From: Corynebacterium hylobatis
GTDB taxonomy: Bacteria > Actinomycetota > Actinomycetes > Mycobacteriales > Mycobacteriaceae
Assembly: GCF_003955685.1 (NCBI RefSeq)
Contig: NZ_RXHJ01000015.1
Location: 1 to 64,000 of the forward strand
Direction of reading: 5' to 3'
Length of the DNA: 64,000 nt
The notes under the pieces were generated by a model. It was not told the DNA's origin, did no database searches, and saw only the letters and a list, made by a program, of their open reading frames with translations. Shown here piece by piece: positions 8,153 through 18,600 of this stretch (its first letter is position 1; every line of letters starts with the position of its first letter). Made by a program: the position numbers and the translations under genes.

Positions 8153-8202
8153 CGACTAGACTCAGGTGGCACGTGGATTGTCAATGACGCCTGGAGGACA
8201 TC

Positions 8203-9612
8203 TTGAGTAACCGTATCGTCATCATCGGCGGAGGCCCCGCCGGCTATGAGGCCGCACTTGCCGGAGCCAAGTACGGGGCGGATGTGACGATTATTGAGGA
8301 ACGGGGCATCGGCGGCTCCTCTGTCCTCCTCGATTGTGTGCCGTCGAAGTCCTTCATAGCCGGCAGTGCGATCAAGACGGACCTGCGCCGGGCCGATGAC
8401 ATGGGGCTCAACAGCCTGCTGGGCCGCGCCCGCATCCACCTGCCGGCGCTGAACAAGCGTGTGCAGATGCTCGCCCAGGAACAGTCGGATGACATCCTGG
8501 TCCAGCTGGAGCGCGCCGGGGTGCGTTTCGTACACGGTCGCGCCCGCTTCGCGGAGTCCCAGCTGGAGCAGGTCTTCCACCGGGTCACCGCCACCCTGGA
8601 GGACGGCACGGAGGAGGTCTTCGAATCCGAGCTGGTGCTCATCGCCACCGGTGCCACCCCACGCATCCTGCCCGGCGCACAGCCCGACGGTGAGCGCATT
8701 CTCACCTGGCAGCAGGTCTACGACCTGGAGGATACCCCGGAGCATCTCATCGTGGTCGGTTCCGGTGTCACGGGTGCGGAATTCGTCTCCGCCTTCGCGG
8801 AACTGGGTGTGAAGGTGACCATGGTCGCCTCCCGCGACCGCATCCTGCCGCACGATGACGCCGATGCCGCGGACGTGCTCGAGCATGTCCTCTCGCAGCG
8901 CGGGGTCTCCCTGGAGAAGCACGCCCGCGTGGAGTCGGTGACCCGCACCGCGGACGGCGGGGTCTGCGTGAAGACGACCGATGGCCGCGAGATCTACGGC
9001 TCGCACGCCATCATGTCGATCGGTTCCATCCCCGCCACCGAGGGCCTGTCCCTGGAGAACGTCGGTGTGGAGACCGCCCCCTCCGGGCACATCAAGGTCG
9101 ATCGGGTCTCGCGCACCAACGTCTCCGGCATCTACGCCGCCGGTGACTGCACCGACCTGTTCCCGCTGGCCTCCGTCGCGGCGATGCAGGGGCGCATGGC
9201 CATGTACCACGCCCTCGGCGAGGGTGTGACCCCGATCCGGCTGAAGACGGTGGCCACCGCCGTGTTCACCCGCCCGGAGATCGCCGCCGTAGGTGTCACC
9301 CACGCCCAGGTGGAGAACAAGGAGGTCTCGGCCCGCGCGGTGGTCCTGCCGCTGCAGTCCAATCCGCGGGCGAAAATGCGCTCGCTCAAGCACGGCTTCG
9401 TCAAGCTCTTCTGCCGCAGCAACTCCGGCCTGGTCATCGGCGGTGTCATCGTCGCCCCGACCGCCTCGGAGCTCATTCTTCCGATCGCCATCGCGGTGAC
9501 CAACAACCTCACCGTCAAGCAGCTCTCGGAGACCTTCGCGGTCTACCCCTCCCTTTCGGGCTCGATCACCGAGGCCGCCCGCCGCCTTGTGGCGCACGAC
9601 GACCTGGAGTAG
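8203..9612 (+). CDS. lpdA: LpdA-type NAD(P)H:quinone reductase (flavoprotein)
   Basis: A 469-residue flavoprotein that looks like lipoamide dehydrogenase but carries only one of the two redox cysteines: Cys45 in LLDCVPSK, where the second Cys of the usual CxxxxC is replaced. This is the hallmark of mycobacterial LpdA (Rv3303c-type), a quinone reductase rather than a lipoamide dehydrogenase. FAD-binding GGGPAGYEA is at 9-17, the NAD(P)-binding VVGSGVTGAEF near 182, and the C-terminal dimerisation domain ends VYPSLSGSITEAARRL. The start is TTG behind GGAGGA. Confidence 0.92.
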   Translation: MSNRIVIIGGGPAGYEAALAGAKYGADVTIIEERGIGGSSVLLDCVPSKSFIAGSAIKTDLRRADDMGLNSLLGRARIHLPALNKRVQMLAQEQSDDILVQLERAGVRFVHGRARFAESQLEQVFHRVTATLEDGTEEVFESELVLIATGATPRILPGAQPDGERILTWQQVYDLEDTPEHLIVVGSGVTGAEFVSAFAELGVKVTMVASRDRILPHDDADAADVLEHVLSQRGVSLEKHARVESVTRTADGGVCVKTTDGREIYGSHAIMSIGSIPATEGLSLENVGVETAPSGHIKVDRVSRTNVSGIYAAGDCTDLFPLASVAAMQGRMAMYHALGEGVTPIRLKTVATAVFTRPEIAAVGVTHAQVENKEVSARAVVLPLQSNPRAKMRSLKHGFVKLFCRSNSGLVIGGVIVAPTASELILPIAIAVTNNLTVKQLSETFAVYPSLSGSITEAARRLVAHDDLE

Positions 9613-9618
9613 TCCGAC

Positions 9619-10941
9619 TCAGTAGGTCGTGTAGGAGAAATCCAGGGTGGCGTCAAGGTCGACGACCACCCGACGACCCGCATGGGGGAAGGCTCGCTGG
9701 GGGCAGCGTTCCCGGGGACACGAGGTGCAGCCCGGCCCGATGGGGGTGGCCGAGGCGGGGGAGAGGTCCAGCCCCTGCGCGTAGACGAGGCGTTCGGCCT
9801 GGTCCAGGTCGCAGCCCAGGCCGACGGCGAACTCCTTCCGCGGCTGGCCGAAACCGTGGGCCTGGCCGCGGACGGTACGGGCGATCCACAGGTAGTGGCG
9901 CCCGTCGGGCATGCCGGCGACCTGGCGTGTGACCCGCCCGGGTGTCTCGAAGGCGCGGTGGATCACCCACAGGGGGCAGGAGCCGCCGGCGCGGGAGAAG
10001 TGGAAGCCTGTGGCGGACTGGCGCTTGGAGATGTTGCCCGCCCGGTCCGTGCGCACGAAGAAGAAGGGCACCCCGCGGGCGCCGGGCCGGTTGAGGGTGG
10101 ACAGGCGGTGGCAGGTCGTCTCGAAGCCGGTGCCGAAGTGGGCGGCGAGGCGGTCGATGTCGTAGCGGAACTCCTCGGCGGTGGTGAGCATCGCCTGGTA
10201 GGGCATGACCACAGCCGCGGCGAAGTACTGGGCCAGGGCGAGTACCGCGATACCGCGGGCCTCCTCGGTGGGCAGGGGGGCGGCAAGTCCGGTGAGCAGG
10301 TCCGCGTGCCCGCTCAGGCCGTACTGCAGGGCGAGTTCGAAGCAGAGCTGTGCTTCGCTCAGGCCGGTGCGCAGGTGTAGTTCGCGGGTCTCGGGGTGGT
10401 AGATGCGGCGGGGGCCGGTGGTGATCTTGCGGAAGCGGACGACGACACCGAGGTCCCGGTCCAGCGCGGTGGACAGGCGGGTCAGCCGCAGCTGCGGATC
10501 GCCGAGCCGGCCGGCCAGTTCCTCGCCGAGCACGTCGAGTTCGTGGATGTAGTTGTGGTGCTCGTAGAAGAAGTCGCGGACGAGGCGGTAGGGGGAGTCG
10601 TCGACAAGCAGCGGGGTACGGTCGGCGAGCCCGAGAACCTCGGTGACGAACTCGGGGTAACGGGCGGCGAGGTCGGCCAGCTGTTCGTCGGGGACAGTGG
10701 GGAAGGCCTCGCGGAGTTCACTGATGGTGCGGGCGTCATGGTCGGGGGAGAAGAAGGCCGGGTCGATGTCGAAGTTGCGCGACAGGGCCATGAGCACGGT
10801 GACGGTCAGGGGCCGCTGGTCATTCTCCAGCTGGTTGAGGTAGCTGGTGGACAGGCTCAGCCGGCGCGCCATCTCCTGCTGGGTGAGATTGCGGGTGCGC
10901 CGGAGTGTGCGGATGCGTGCCCCCGCGAAGTGCTTGCTCAT
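9619..10941 (-). CDS. prpR: Short-chain fatty acyl transcriptional regulator PrpR (RamB family)
   Basis: A 440-residue regulator expected to activate prpDBC when propionyl-CoA or 2-methylcitrate intermediates accumulate. An XRE-type helix-turn-helix lies at about residues 8-62 (LTQQEMARRLSLSTSYLNQ). The middle is the ImmA/IrrE-like ligand-binding region of the family. The C-terminus carries a cysteine cluster (GCTSCPRERCPQRAF) like that reported to hold an Fe-S cluster in mycobacterial PrpR. I chose the ATG at 10941 (MSKHFAGARIRTLRR), since the upstream in-frame codons extend into the divergent promoter region. It is divergent from prpD. Confidence 0.93.
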   Translation of the reverse strand: MSKHFAGARIRTLRRTRNLTQQEMARRLSLSTSYLNQLENDQRPLTVTVLMALSRNFDIDPAFFSPDHDARTISELREAFPTVPDEQLADLAARYPEFVTEVLGLADRTPLLVDDSPYRLVRDFFYEHHNYIHELDVLGEELAGRLGDPQLRLTRLSTALDRDLGVVVRFRKITTGPRRIYHPETRELHLRTGLSEAQLCFELALQYGLSGHADLLTGLAAPLPTEEARGIAVLALAQYFAAAVVMPYQAMLTTAEEFRYDIDRLAAHFGTGFETTCHRLSTLNRPGARGVPFFFVRTDRAGNISKRQSATGFHFSRAGGSCPLWVIHRAFETPGRVTRQVAGMPDGRHYLWIARTVRGQAHGFGQPRKEFAVGLGCDLDQAERLVYAQGLDLSPASATPIGPGCTSCPRERCPQRAFPHAGRRVVVDLDATLDFSYTTY

Positions 10942-10984
10942 GAGTGTGCGTTGCTCCCGAAGGTGGGGTTGACCTGCTCTTTCC

Positions 10985-11067
10985 ACAAGTTTTGCAGAAA
11001 ATGAGGGCTGATGCCGCTACTTTACACAGACTTTACTGTGACCATCAACACAAGATTCGCAGTACTG
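10985..11067. promoter_or_regulatory. prpR-prpD divergent control region with candidate operators
   Basis: The 173-bp gap between the divergent starts contains AAGTTTTGCAGAAAA at 10987-11001, which resembles RamB-type AAACTTTGCAAA boxes. It also holds an inverted repeat CACAG-6-CTGTG at 11025-11040 and a palindrome CAGTACTG at 11060-11067. Any of these could be a PrpR or RamB site; the assignment is inference. Confidence 0.4.
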
Positions 11068-11114
11068 TGATGTCCAGCGCATCCAGCATCGAACAAGGAG
11101 TAGATCCGACCGCC

Positions 11115-12629
11115 ATGATCAACCACACCGTGCGTACCTACCGCTCCGCCGAGGACTTCCCCCACGAGGAACACCTGGCCCACAAGATCGCCCTGGTCGC
11201 GGCCGACCCTGTCGAGGTACCGGCCGAGACGAAGGAGATGATCATCAACCGGATCATCGACAACGCCGCCGTCTCCGTCGCCTCCGCTCTGCGACGCCCC
11301 GTCTCCTCCGCCCGCGCCATGGCCCAGGCCCGCCCCGTCACTGACGGCCGCGGTGCCTCCGTCCTCGGTCTGCCGGGCAGGTACGCCGCCGAGTGGGCGG
11401 CCCTGGCCAACGGCACCGCCGTCCGTGAACTCGACTTCCACGACACCTTCCTCGCCGCCGACTACTCCCACCCCGGCGACAACATCCCGCCTATCCTCGC
11501 CGCCGCGCAGCAGGCCGGCAAGGGCGGCCGCGACCTCCTCCGCGGCCTGGCCACCGGCTACGAGATCCAGGTCAACCTGGTCCGTGGCATCTGCCTCCAC
11601 GAGCACAAGATCGACCACGTCGCCCACCTCGGCCCCTCGGCCGCCGCCGGCATCGGCACCCTGCTCGACCTGGACGTGGACATCATCTACCAGGCCATCG
11701 GTCAGGCGCTGCACACCACCACCGCCACCCGCCAGTCCCGTAAGGGTGAGATCTCCTCCTGGAAGGCCTTCGCCCCGGCCTTCGCCGGCAAGATGGCCAT
11801 CGAGGCCGTCGACCGCGCCATGCGCTGCGAGGGTGCCCCCTCCCCGATCTGGGAGGGCGAGGACGGTGTCATCGCCTGGCTGCTCTCCGGCCCGGAGCAC
11901 CGTTACACCGTGCCCCTGCCGGCCGCAGGCGAGGAAAAGCGCGCCATCCTGGACACCTACACCAAGGAACACTCTGCGGAATACCAGTCCCAGGCCCCGA
12001 TCGACCTGGCACGGCGCATGGGCGAGCGTATCGCCGCCGACGGGAAGGACCTCCGCGACGTCGAGTCCATCGTCCTGCACACCTCCCACCACACCCATTA
12101 CGTCATCGGCACCGGTTCGAACGACCCGCAGAAATTCGATCCGCAGGCCTCGCGTGAGACCCTCGACCACTCCATCATGTACATCTTCGCCGTGGCACTC
12201 GAGGACCGTTCCTGGCACCATGAGCACTCCTACGCCCCGGAGCGCGCCAACCGTCCGGAGACCATCGGGCTGTGGCAGAAGATCTCCACGGTCGAGGATC
12301 CCGAGTGGACCCGCCGCTACCACTCCAGCGACCCGGACGAGAAGGCCTTCGGTGCCCGCGCCGTGATCACCTTCACCGACGGCACGGTCGTCGAGGACGA
12401 ACTGGCCGTCGCCGACGCCCACCCGCTCGGTGCCCGCCCCTTCGCCCGCGAGCAGTACGTGGCCAAGTTCCGCACGCTGGCCGAGGGCATCGTCTCCGGG
12501 GCCGAACAGGACCGTTTCCTCGCCGCCGCGGAGAACACCGAGAACCTCACCGACCTGGCCGAGCTCAACATCGAACTCGACGAGGACGTGCTCGCCCGCG
12601 CCCCGATGATCCCGGCAGGACTGTTCTGA
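11115..12629 (+). CDS. prpD: 2-methylcitrate dehydratase
   Basis: Dehydrates 2-methylcitrate to 2-methyl-cis-aconitate in propionate catabolism. The 504-residue protein fits the MmgE/PrpD family, with the typical opening ([16 protein letters not shown]), [21 protein letters not shown] in the middle and the Q-rich [14 protein letters not shown] region near the end. The ATG at 11115 is preferred because corynebacterial PrpD proteins begin MINHxVRTxRSAEDFP; an in-frame ATG at 11070 would add 15 residues. AAGGAG stands 14 bases upstream of 11115, slightly far. It is the first gene of prpDBC. Confidence 0.95.
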   Translation: MINHTVRTYRSAEDFPHEEHLAHKIALVAADPVEVPAETKEMIINRIIDNAAVSVASALRRPVSSARAMAQARPVTDGRGASVLGLPGRYAAEWAALANGTAVRELDFHDTFLAADYSHPGDNIPPILAAAQQAGKGGRDLLRGLATGYEIQVNLVRGICLHEHKIDHVAHLGPSAAAGIGTLLDLDVDIIYQAIGQALHTTTATRQSRKGEISSWKAFAPAFAGKMAIEAVDRAMRCEGAPSPIWEGEDGVIAWLLSGPEHRYTVPLPAAGEEKRAILDTYTKEHSAEYQSQAPIDLARRMGERIAADGKDLRDVESIVLHTSHHTHYVIGTGSNDPQKFDPQASRETLDHSIMYIFAVALEDRSWHHEHSYAPERANRPETIGLWQKISTVEDPEWTRRYHSSDPDEKAFGARAVITFTDGTVVEDELAVADAHPLGARPFAREQYVAKFRTLAEGIVSGAEQDRFLAAAENTENLTDLAELNIELDEDVLARAPMIPAGLF

Positions 12630-13558
12630 TGGCCGGGCTGTTCTCCACCACGGTGACGCCGACGGAGCGTCGTAAAGCATTCCGTGCGGGTCTGACCAGC
12701 GGAAAGATCCAGCGCATGCCGGGTGCCTTCTCCCCGCTGGTGGCACGGGCCATCCAGGAGGCCGGCTTCGACGGCGTCTACGTCTCCGGCGCGGTCGTCG
12801 CCGCCGACCTGGCGCTGCCGGACATCGGCCTGACCACCCTCAGCGAGGTCGCCCACCGGTCCCGCCAGATCGCCCGGGTCACCGACCTGCCCGTGCTCGT
12901 CGACGCCGACACCGGCTTCGGCGAACCCATGTCCGCGGCACGCACCATCTCCGAGTTCGAGGACGCCGGCGTCGCCGGCTGCCACCTCGAGGACCAGGTC
13001 AACCCGAAGCGCTGCGGCCACCTCGACGGCAAGGAGGTCGTCCCCACCGAGCTCATGCTGCGGCGCATCACCGCGGCAGTCAACGAGCGTCGCGACGACC
13101 AGTTCGTCATCTGCGCGCGTACCGACGCCGCCGGGGTCGAGGGCATCGACTCCGCCATCGAACGTGCCAGGGCCTACGCCGACGCCGGAGCCGACCTCAT
13201 CTTCACCGAGGCACTGCACACCCCGGCGGAGTTCGAGAAGTTCCGCGCGGCCGTTGACGTGCCCCTGCTGGCCAACATGACGGAATTCGGCAAATCCGAA
13301 CTCCTCTCCGCACAGCAGCTCGAGGACCTCGGTTTCAATGCCGTCATCTACCCGGTGACCACCCTGCGCATCGCGATGGGCCAGGTCGAGGAGGCACTCG
13401 GGGAGATCGCCGAGACCGGCACCCAGACCGGCTGGCTCGACCGCATGCAGCACCGCTCCCGCCTCTACGAACTGCTCCGCTACAACGAGTACAACGCCTT
13501 CGACCAGCAGGTGTTCACCTACTCCGCAGACACCTACCAGCCCACCTTCGCCCAGTAA
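12629..13558 (+). CDS. prpB: Methylisocitrate lyase
   Basis: Splits 2-methylisocitrate into pyruvate and succinate. The 309-residue protein has the isocitrate lyase superfamily signature KRCGH at 127-131 with catalytic Cys129, and the metal-binding DADTGFGEP region at 92-100. Its ATG overlaps the prpD stop by one base (TGATG), showing translational coupling in the methylcitrate operon. Confidence 0.97.
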   Translation: MAGLFSTTVTPTERRKAFRAGLTSGKIQRMPGAFSPLVARAIQEAGFDGVYVSGAVVAADLALPDIGLTTLSEVAHRSRQIARVTDLPVLVDADTGFGEPMSAARTISEFEDAGVAGCHLEDQVNPKRCGHLDGKEVVPTELMLRRITAAVNERRDDQFVICARTDAAGVEGIDSAIERARAYADAGADLIFTEALHTPAEFEKFRAAVDVPLLANMTEFGKSELLSAQQLEDLGFNAVIYPVTTLRIAMGQVEEALGEIAETGTQTGWLDRMQHRSRLYELLRYNEYNAFDQQVFTYSADTYQPTFAQ

Positions 13559-13586
13559 CCTCCCTCCTCCCGAAAGGCTGAGAACC

Positions 13587-14747
13587 ATGACCACCGCCAC
13601 CCAGACCCAGCAGCCCGAAGTCCGCAAGGGACTCTACGGAGTCATCGCCGACTACACTTCCGTCTCCAAGGTCATGCCGGAGACCAACTCCCTGACCTAC
13701 CGCGGCTACGCCGTCCAGGACCTCGTCGAGCATTGCTCCTTCGAGGAGGTCTCCTACCTCCTGTGGAACGGCGAACTGCCGGACGAGGAGCAGCTCACCG
13801 AGTTCAACAGGCGGGGCCGCTCCTACCGCAGCCTCGATCCGGGCCTGATCTCGCTCATCCACTCCCTGCCCACCGACTGCCACCCCATGGATGTCATGCG
13901 CACCGCCGTGTCCTACATGGGCACCAAGGACCCGGAGCACTTCACCCCGGACTCCGACCACATCACCCACGTCGGACACAACCTGCTGGCCCAGCTGCCG
14001 ATGGTTCTGGCGATGGACATCCGCCGCCGCGAGGGTAAGGACATCGTCGCCCCCGACCCGGACAAGTCCGTCGCCGAGAACCTGCTGGCCATGGTCTTCG
14101 GCAACGGCCCCGAATCCCCGGCCAGCAACCCCGAGGATGTGCGGGACTTCGAGAAGTCGCTGATCCTCTACGCCGAGCACTCCTTCAACGCCTCGACCTT
14201 CACCGGGCGTGTGATCACCTCCACCCGCTCCGACGTCTACTCCGCCATCACCGGTGCCATCGGTGCGCTCAAGGGCCCGCTGCACGGTGGCGCCAACGAG
14301 TTCGTCATGCACACCATGCTGGAGATCGACGACCCGGCCAAGGCCGCAGACTGGGTGAACCACGCCCTGGACAACAAGAACCTCATCATGGGCTTCGGTC
14401 ACCGCGTGTACAAGAAGGGCGACTCCCGCGTCCCCAGCATGGAGACCTCCTTCCGGGCGCTGGCCGAGCGTCACGACGGCGCCAAGTGGGTCGCCATGTA
14501 CGAGAACATGCGCGATGCCATGGACGCCCGCACCGGGATCCAGCCCAACCTGGACTTCCCGGCCGGTCCCGCCTACCACCTGCTCGGTTTCCCCGTGGAC
14601 TTCTTCACCCCGCTGTTCGTCATCGCGCGTGTCGCTGGCTGGACCGCGCACATCGTGGAGCAGTACGAGGACAACTCCCTGATCCGCCCGCTGTCGGCCT
14701 ACAACGGTCCGGAGCAGCGCGAGGTCCTCCCGATGGGCCAGCGCTAG
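13587..14747 (+). CDS. prpC: 2-methylcitrate synthase
   Basis: Condenses propionyl-CoA with oxaloacetate to 2-methylcitrate. The 386-residue protein has citrate synthase fold motifs: SLTYRGYAVQDL near the N-terminus, KGPLHGGANE with a catalytic His, and MGFGHRVYKKGDSR with the oxaloacetate-binding His. Length and its place after prpB favour 2-methylcitrate rather than citrate synthase, though such enzymes are often bifunctional. It follows prpB by 28 bases with a clear CGAAAGG ribosome site. Confidence 0.95.
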   Translation: MTTATQTQQPEVRKGLYGVIADYTSVSKVMPETNSLTYRGYAVQDLVEHCSFEEVSYLLWNGELPDEEQLTEFNRRGRSYRSLDPGLISLIHSLPTDCHPMDVMRTAVSYMGTKDPEHFTPDSDHITHVGHNLLAQLPMVLAMDIRRREGKDIVAPDPDKSVAENLLAMVFGNGPESPASNPEDVRDFEKSLILYAEHSFNASTFTGRVITSTRSDVYSAITGAIGALKGPLHGGANEFVMHTMLEIDDPAKAADWVNHALDNKNLIMGFGHRVYKKGDSRVPSMETSFRALAERHDGAKWVAMYENMRDAMDARTGIQPNLDFPAGPAYHLLGFPVDFFTPLFVIARVAGWTAHIVEQYEDNSLIRPLSAYNGPEQREVLPMGQR

Positions 14748-14770
14748 GAATCCTGCCCCTGCGGTGCGGC

Positions 14771-14776
14771 TAAGAT
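14771..14776 (+). promoter_or_regulatory. -10 box before the PAP2-like membrane protein
   Basis: TAAGAT ends 9 bases before the ATG at 14786, close enough for a leaderless or nearly leaderless transcript separate from prpDBC. Confidence 0.4.
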
Positions 14777-14785
14777 CCTCAGCCG

Positions 14786-15343
14786 ATGATCTTCGCAAAA
14801 ATCGTGACCGAGGTAGCCGCACCGTGGGTCACCAACATCCTCCTCTTCCTCATCCTCGGCATCAGCCTCGGTGCCCCGGCGCCAGGTCTTCTGGCGGCGT
14901 TCATGACGGGAATCCTGCCGATGGTGGCCGTGCTGCGGATGATCCGGCAGGGGAGGGTGGCCAGCCACCACGTCACGGTGCGGACACAGCGGGGAGCCCT
15001 GTTCGCGATCATCCTCGGCCTGCTCGCCGTGTTGATTGTCGGGCTCCTGCTGCTGGACACCCCGCGTGAGATCTGGCTGGCGGGGTTGGCGGCAGTGCTG
15101 TTCATCCTCGCTTTCTCAGTGATCAACCAGCTCGGCCTCAAGATCTCCATCCATGTCGGACTATGGGTGCCCGTCTGGAGCTACCTGGGGCTCGTCCTCT
15201 CCCCCTGGTGGTCGCTCGCCCTCCTGGTAACCCCACTCATCGCCTGGTCCCGGCTGAAACTCACCCACCACTCCTGGGCGGAGATCATCGGTGGGGCCTT
15301 CACCGGCCTTGCCGTGGTGGCCGTGATGCTTCCCCTGCTCTAA
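14786..15343 (+). CDS. Membrane protein, partial PAP2-like signature
   Basis: A 185-residue polytopic membrane protein with about five or six hydrophobic helices. Near the C-terminus WSRLKLTHHSWAEIIGGAF matches the third PAP2 phosphatase motif (SRx5Hx3DxxG), with Glu in place of Asp. The first two PAP2 motifs (KxxxxxxRP and PSGH) are not found, so catalysis is doubtful. The role is unknown. It lies between prpC and pyc and appears to have its own promoter. Confidence 0.65.
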   Translation: MIFAKIVTEVAAPWVTNILLFLILGISLGAPAPGLLAAFMTGILPMVAVLRMIRQGRVASHHVTVRTQRGALFAIILGLLAVLIVGLLLLDTPREIWLAGLAAVLFILAFSVINQLGLKISIHVGLWVPVWSYLGLVLSPWWSLALLVTPLIAWSRLKLTHHSWAEIIGGAFTGLAVVAVMLPLL

Positions 15344-15457
15344 CCGCCGGAGCCGCCTTCCGGGGGTGGACCTGCAGATATTTTTCTCTCTGAACATGGT
15401 TCCGGTTCCGCCAGCCGGAATCGTGGCTGCTGGACGGGCTAGTCCGTTCTGCATTCC

Positions 15458-15495
15458 GGAAACGGACATGGTTCATCGTGAAATTGTCCGTTTCC
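15458..15495. repeat. 11-bp inverted repeat in the pyc leader
   Basis: GGAAACGGACA at 15458-15468 pairs perfectly with TGTCCGTTTCC at 15485-15495 around a 16-base spacer. It lies just upstream of the likely pyc promoter, a suitable place for an operator. It could also end transcription from the membrane-protein gene, but no T-run follows. Confidence 0.5.
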
Positions 15496-15514
15496 CGGGA
15501 AAGGTAGGGGGGAC

Positions 15515-15545
15515 TTGCCCAGAATCCCCCTGCCGCTGCGATAAT
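15515..15545 (+). promoter_or_regulatory. Candidate pyc promoter
   Basis: TTGCCC at 15515-15520 and GATAAT at 15540-15545 are separated by 19 bases, slightly long. This would give a leader of about 80 bases before the GTG start. Confidence 0.4.
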
Positions 15546-15634
15546 GTGATGTGGACGAGATCTCACCGAATCTCCCGCCTCAATCACCCCCTCCCCGCAT
15601 GCGCATCAGCATGTCGTTTGGAAAGGACTTCCAC

Positions 15635-18600
15635 GTGGCCACAACCACATTGCCCGCCTTCAAGAAGGTACTTGTCGCCAACCGCGGCGAAATTGCTGTA
15701 CGTGCCTTCCGCGCCGCCTTCGAAACCGGGGCCGCCACCGTCGCGGTCTACCCCAAAGAAGACCGCAACTCCCACCACCGCTCGTTTGCCTCGGAGGCAG
15801 TACGCATCGGCACCGAAGGCTCCCCGGTCAAGGCCTACCTGGATATCGACGAGATCATCCGGGCGGCGAAGAAAACCCACGCGGATGCGGTCTACCCCGG
15901 TTATGGTTTCCTGTCCGAGAACGCCCAGCTGGCCCGGGAATGCGCCGAGAACGGTCTGACCTTCATCGGCCCACCCCCTGAGGTCCTCGATCTCACCGGT
16001 GACAAGTCCGCTGCCGTGGAGGCCGCGCGCAAGGCCGGCCTGCCGGTCCTGCAGGACTCGGAACCCTCCACCGATATCGACGAGCTCGTGGAGATGGCCA
16101 AGGACTTCACCTTCCCCATCTTCGTCAAGGCTGTGGCCGGTGGCGGTGGGCGTGGCATGCGGTTTATCGAGAAGCCGGAGGACGTGGCGAAACTTTCGGC
16201 GGAGGCCTCCCGGGAGGCGGCGGCCGCCTTCGGTGACGGGCACGTCTATCTGGAGCGTGCGGTGCTCAACCCGCAGCACATCGAGGTGCAGATCCTGGCC
16301 GATCACACCGGTGAGGTCATTCACCTCTATGAGCGCGACTGCTCGTTGCAGCGCCGCCATCAGAAGGTCGTGGAGATTGCCCCGGCCCAGCACCTGGATC
16401 CGGATCTGCGGGATCAGATCTGTGCGGATGCGGTGCGGTTCTGTGAGTCCATCGGCTACCAGTGCGCCGGCACGGTGGAGTTCCTCGTCGATGAGAACGG
16501 TAACCACGTCTTCATCGAGATGAACCCACGCATCCAGGTCGAGCACACCATCACCGAGGAAGTCACCTCCGTGGACCTGGTCAAGGCGCAGATGCACCTG
16601 GCCGCCGGTGCCACCCTCGCGGAGCTGGGCCTGACCCAGGACTCCATCAAGCTGCACGGGGCGGCCCTGCAGTGCCGGATCACCACCGAGGATCCCTCGA
16701 ACAACTTCCGTCCCGACACCGGCACCATCACCGCCTACCGCTCCCCGGGTGGCGCAGGCGTGCGTCTCGACGGCGCCGCTTCCCTCGGCGGCGAGATCTC
16801 CCCGAACTTTGACTCCATGCTGGTCAAGATGAGCTGCCGTGGCGCGGACTTCGCCACCGCGGTGGCCCGTGCCCAGCGCGCCCTGGCGGAATTTACCGTC
16901 TCCGGTGTGGCCACCAACATCGGTTTCCTGCGTGCGCTGCTGCGCGAGGAGGACTTCCAGACCAAGCGGATCTCCACCAACTTCATCAACGACCACATCC
17001 ACCTCCTCTCAGCGCCGCCGGCTGACGATGAGGCCGGCCGGATCCTCGACTACCTCGCTGACGTGACGGTCAACCGCCCGCACGGCAAGCGACCCACGGA
17101 GATCCGCCCCGTGACCAAGCTGCCCCCGCAGAACGATTCCCCGATGCCGCGCGGCTCCCGCGATCTGCTGCGCGACCTGGGTCCGAAGAAGTTCGCCGAA
17201 CAGCTGCGCGAGCAGGACGCCCTGGCCGTCACCGACACCACCTTCCGCGATGCCCACCAGTCGCTGCTGGCCACCCGCATCCGCTCCTCAGCCCTGGTCG
17301 CCGCAGCGAAGCACGTCGGCCGACTCACCCCGAACCTGCTGTCCGTGGAGGCCTGGGGTGGCGCCACCTACGACGTGGCCATGCGCTTCCTCCATGAGGA
17401 TCCCTGGGAGCGTCTCGACGCCCTGCGTTCCGCCATGCCGAACGTGAACATCCAGATGCTGCTGCGTGGGCGCAACACCGTCGGTTACACCCCGTACCCG
17501 GATTCCGTGGCCCGCGCCTTCGTGGCCGAGGCCGCCGATTCCGGCATCGACATCTTCCGTATCTTCGACGCCCTCAACGATGTCTCCCAGATGCGTCCGG
17601 CCATCGACGCCGTCCTGGAGACCGGTACCACCGTCGCCGAGGTAGCCATGGCGTACTCCGGGAATCTGCTCGATCCAGGTGAGAAGATCTACACGCTCGA
17701 CTACTACCTGGGTCTGGCCGAGGAGATCGTCGAATCCGGGGCGCATATCCTGGCGATCAAGGACATGGCCGGTCTGCTGCGCCCGCAGGCCGCATCCCGC
17801 CTGGTCAAGGCCCTGCGCAGGGAATTCGACCTGCCGGTGCACGTGCACACCCACGACACCGCCGGTGGCCAGCTGGCCACCTACCTCGCGGCCGCACAGG
17901 CCGGTGCGGATGCCGTAGACGGCGCCTCCGCCCCGCTGGCAGGCACCACCTCCCAGCCGTCGCTGTCCGCGATCGTCGCCGCCTTCGCCGACACCCACCG
18001 CGACACCGGCCTCTCCCTGGACGCCGTCTCCGACATGGAGCCCTACTGGGAGGCCGTCCGCCAGCTCTACGCGCCCTTCGAGGCGGGTGTACCCGGCCCC
18101 ACCGGGCGGGTGTACAAGCACGAGATCCCCGGTGGTCAGCTGTCCAACCTGCGTACCCAGGCCAAGGCACTGGGGCTGGAGGACCGTTTCGAGCTCATCG
18201 AGGACTACTACGCCGCCGTCAACGAGATGCTGGGCCGCCCGACCAAGGTGACCCCGTCGTCGAAGGTCGTCGGTGACCTCGCCCTGCACCTGGTCGGTGC
18301 CGGGGTGGATCCCAAGGACTTCGCCGAGGACCCGCAGAAATATGACATCCCGGATTCAGTCATCGGTTTCCTGCGGGGGGATCTGGGTACCCCGCCCGGT
18401 GGCTGGCCGCTGCTGCGCGAGAAGGCTCTCGCCGGCCGGGCCAATGGCCAGGCCACACTCGCGGAGGTGCCTGCCGAGGACGAGAAGAACCTCACCAGCC
18501 CGGACCGGCAGACCCGACGCTCCACCCTGGACAAGCTGCTGTTCCCGAAGCAGGCCGCGGAGTTCACCGAGCACCGCCGCCGGTACGGCAACACGGCCAC

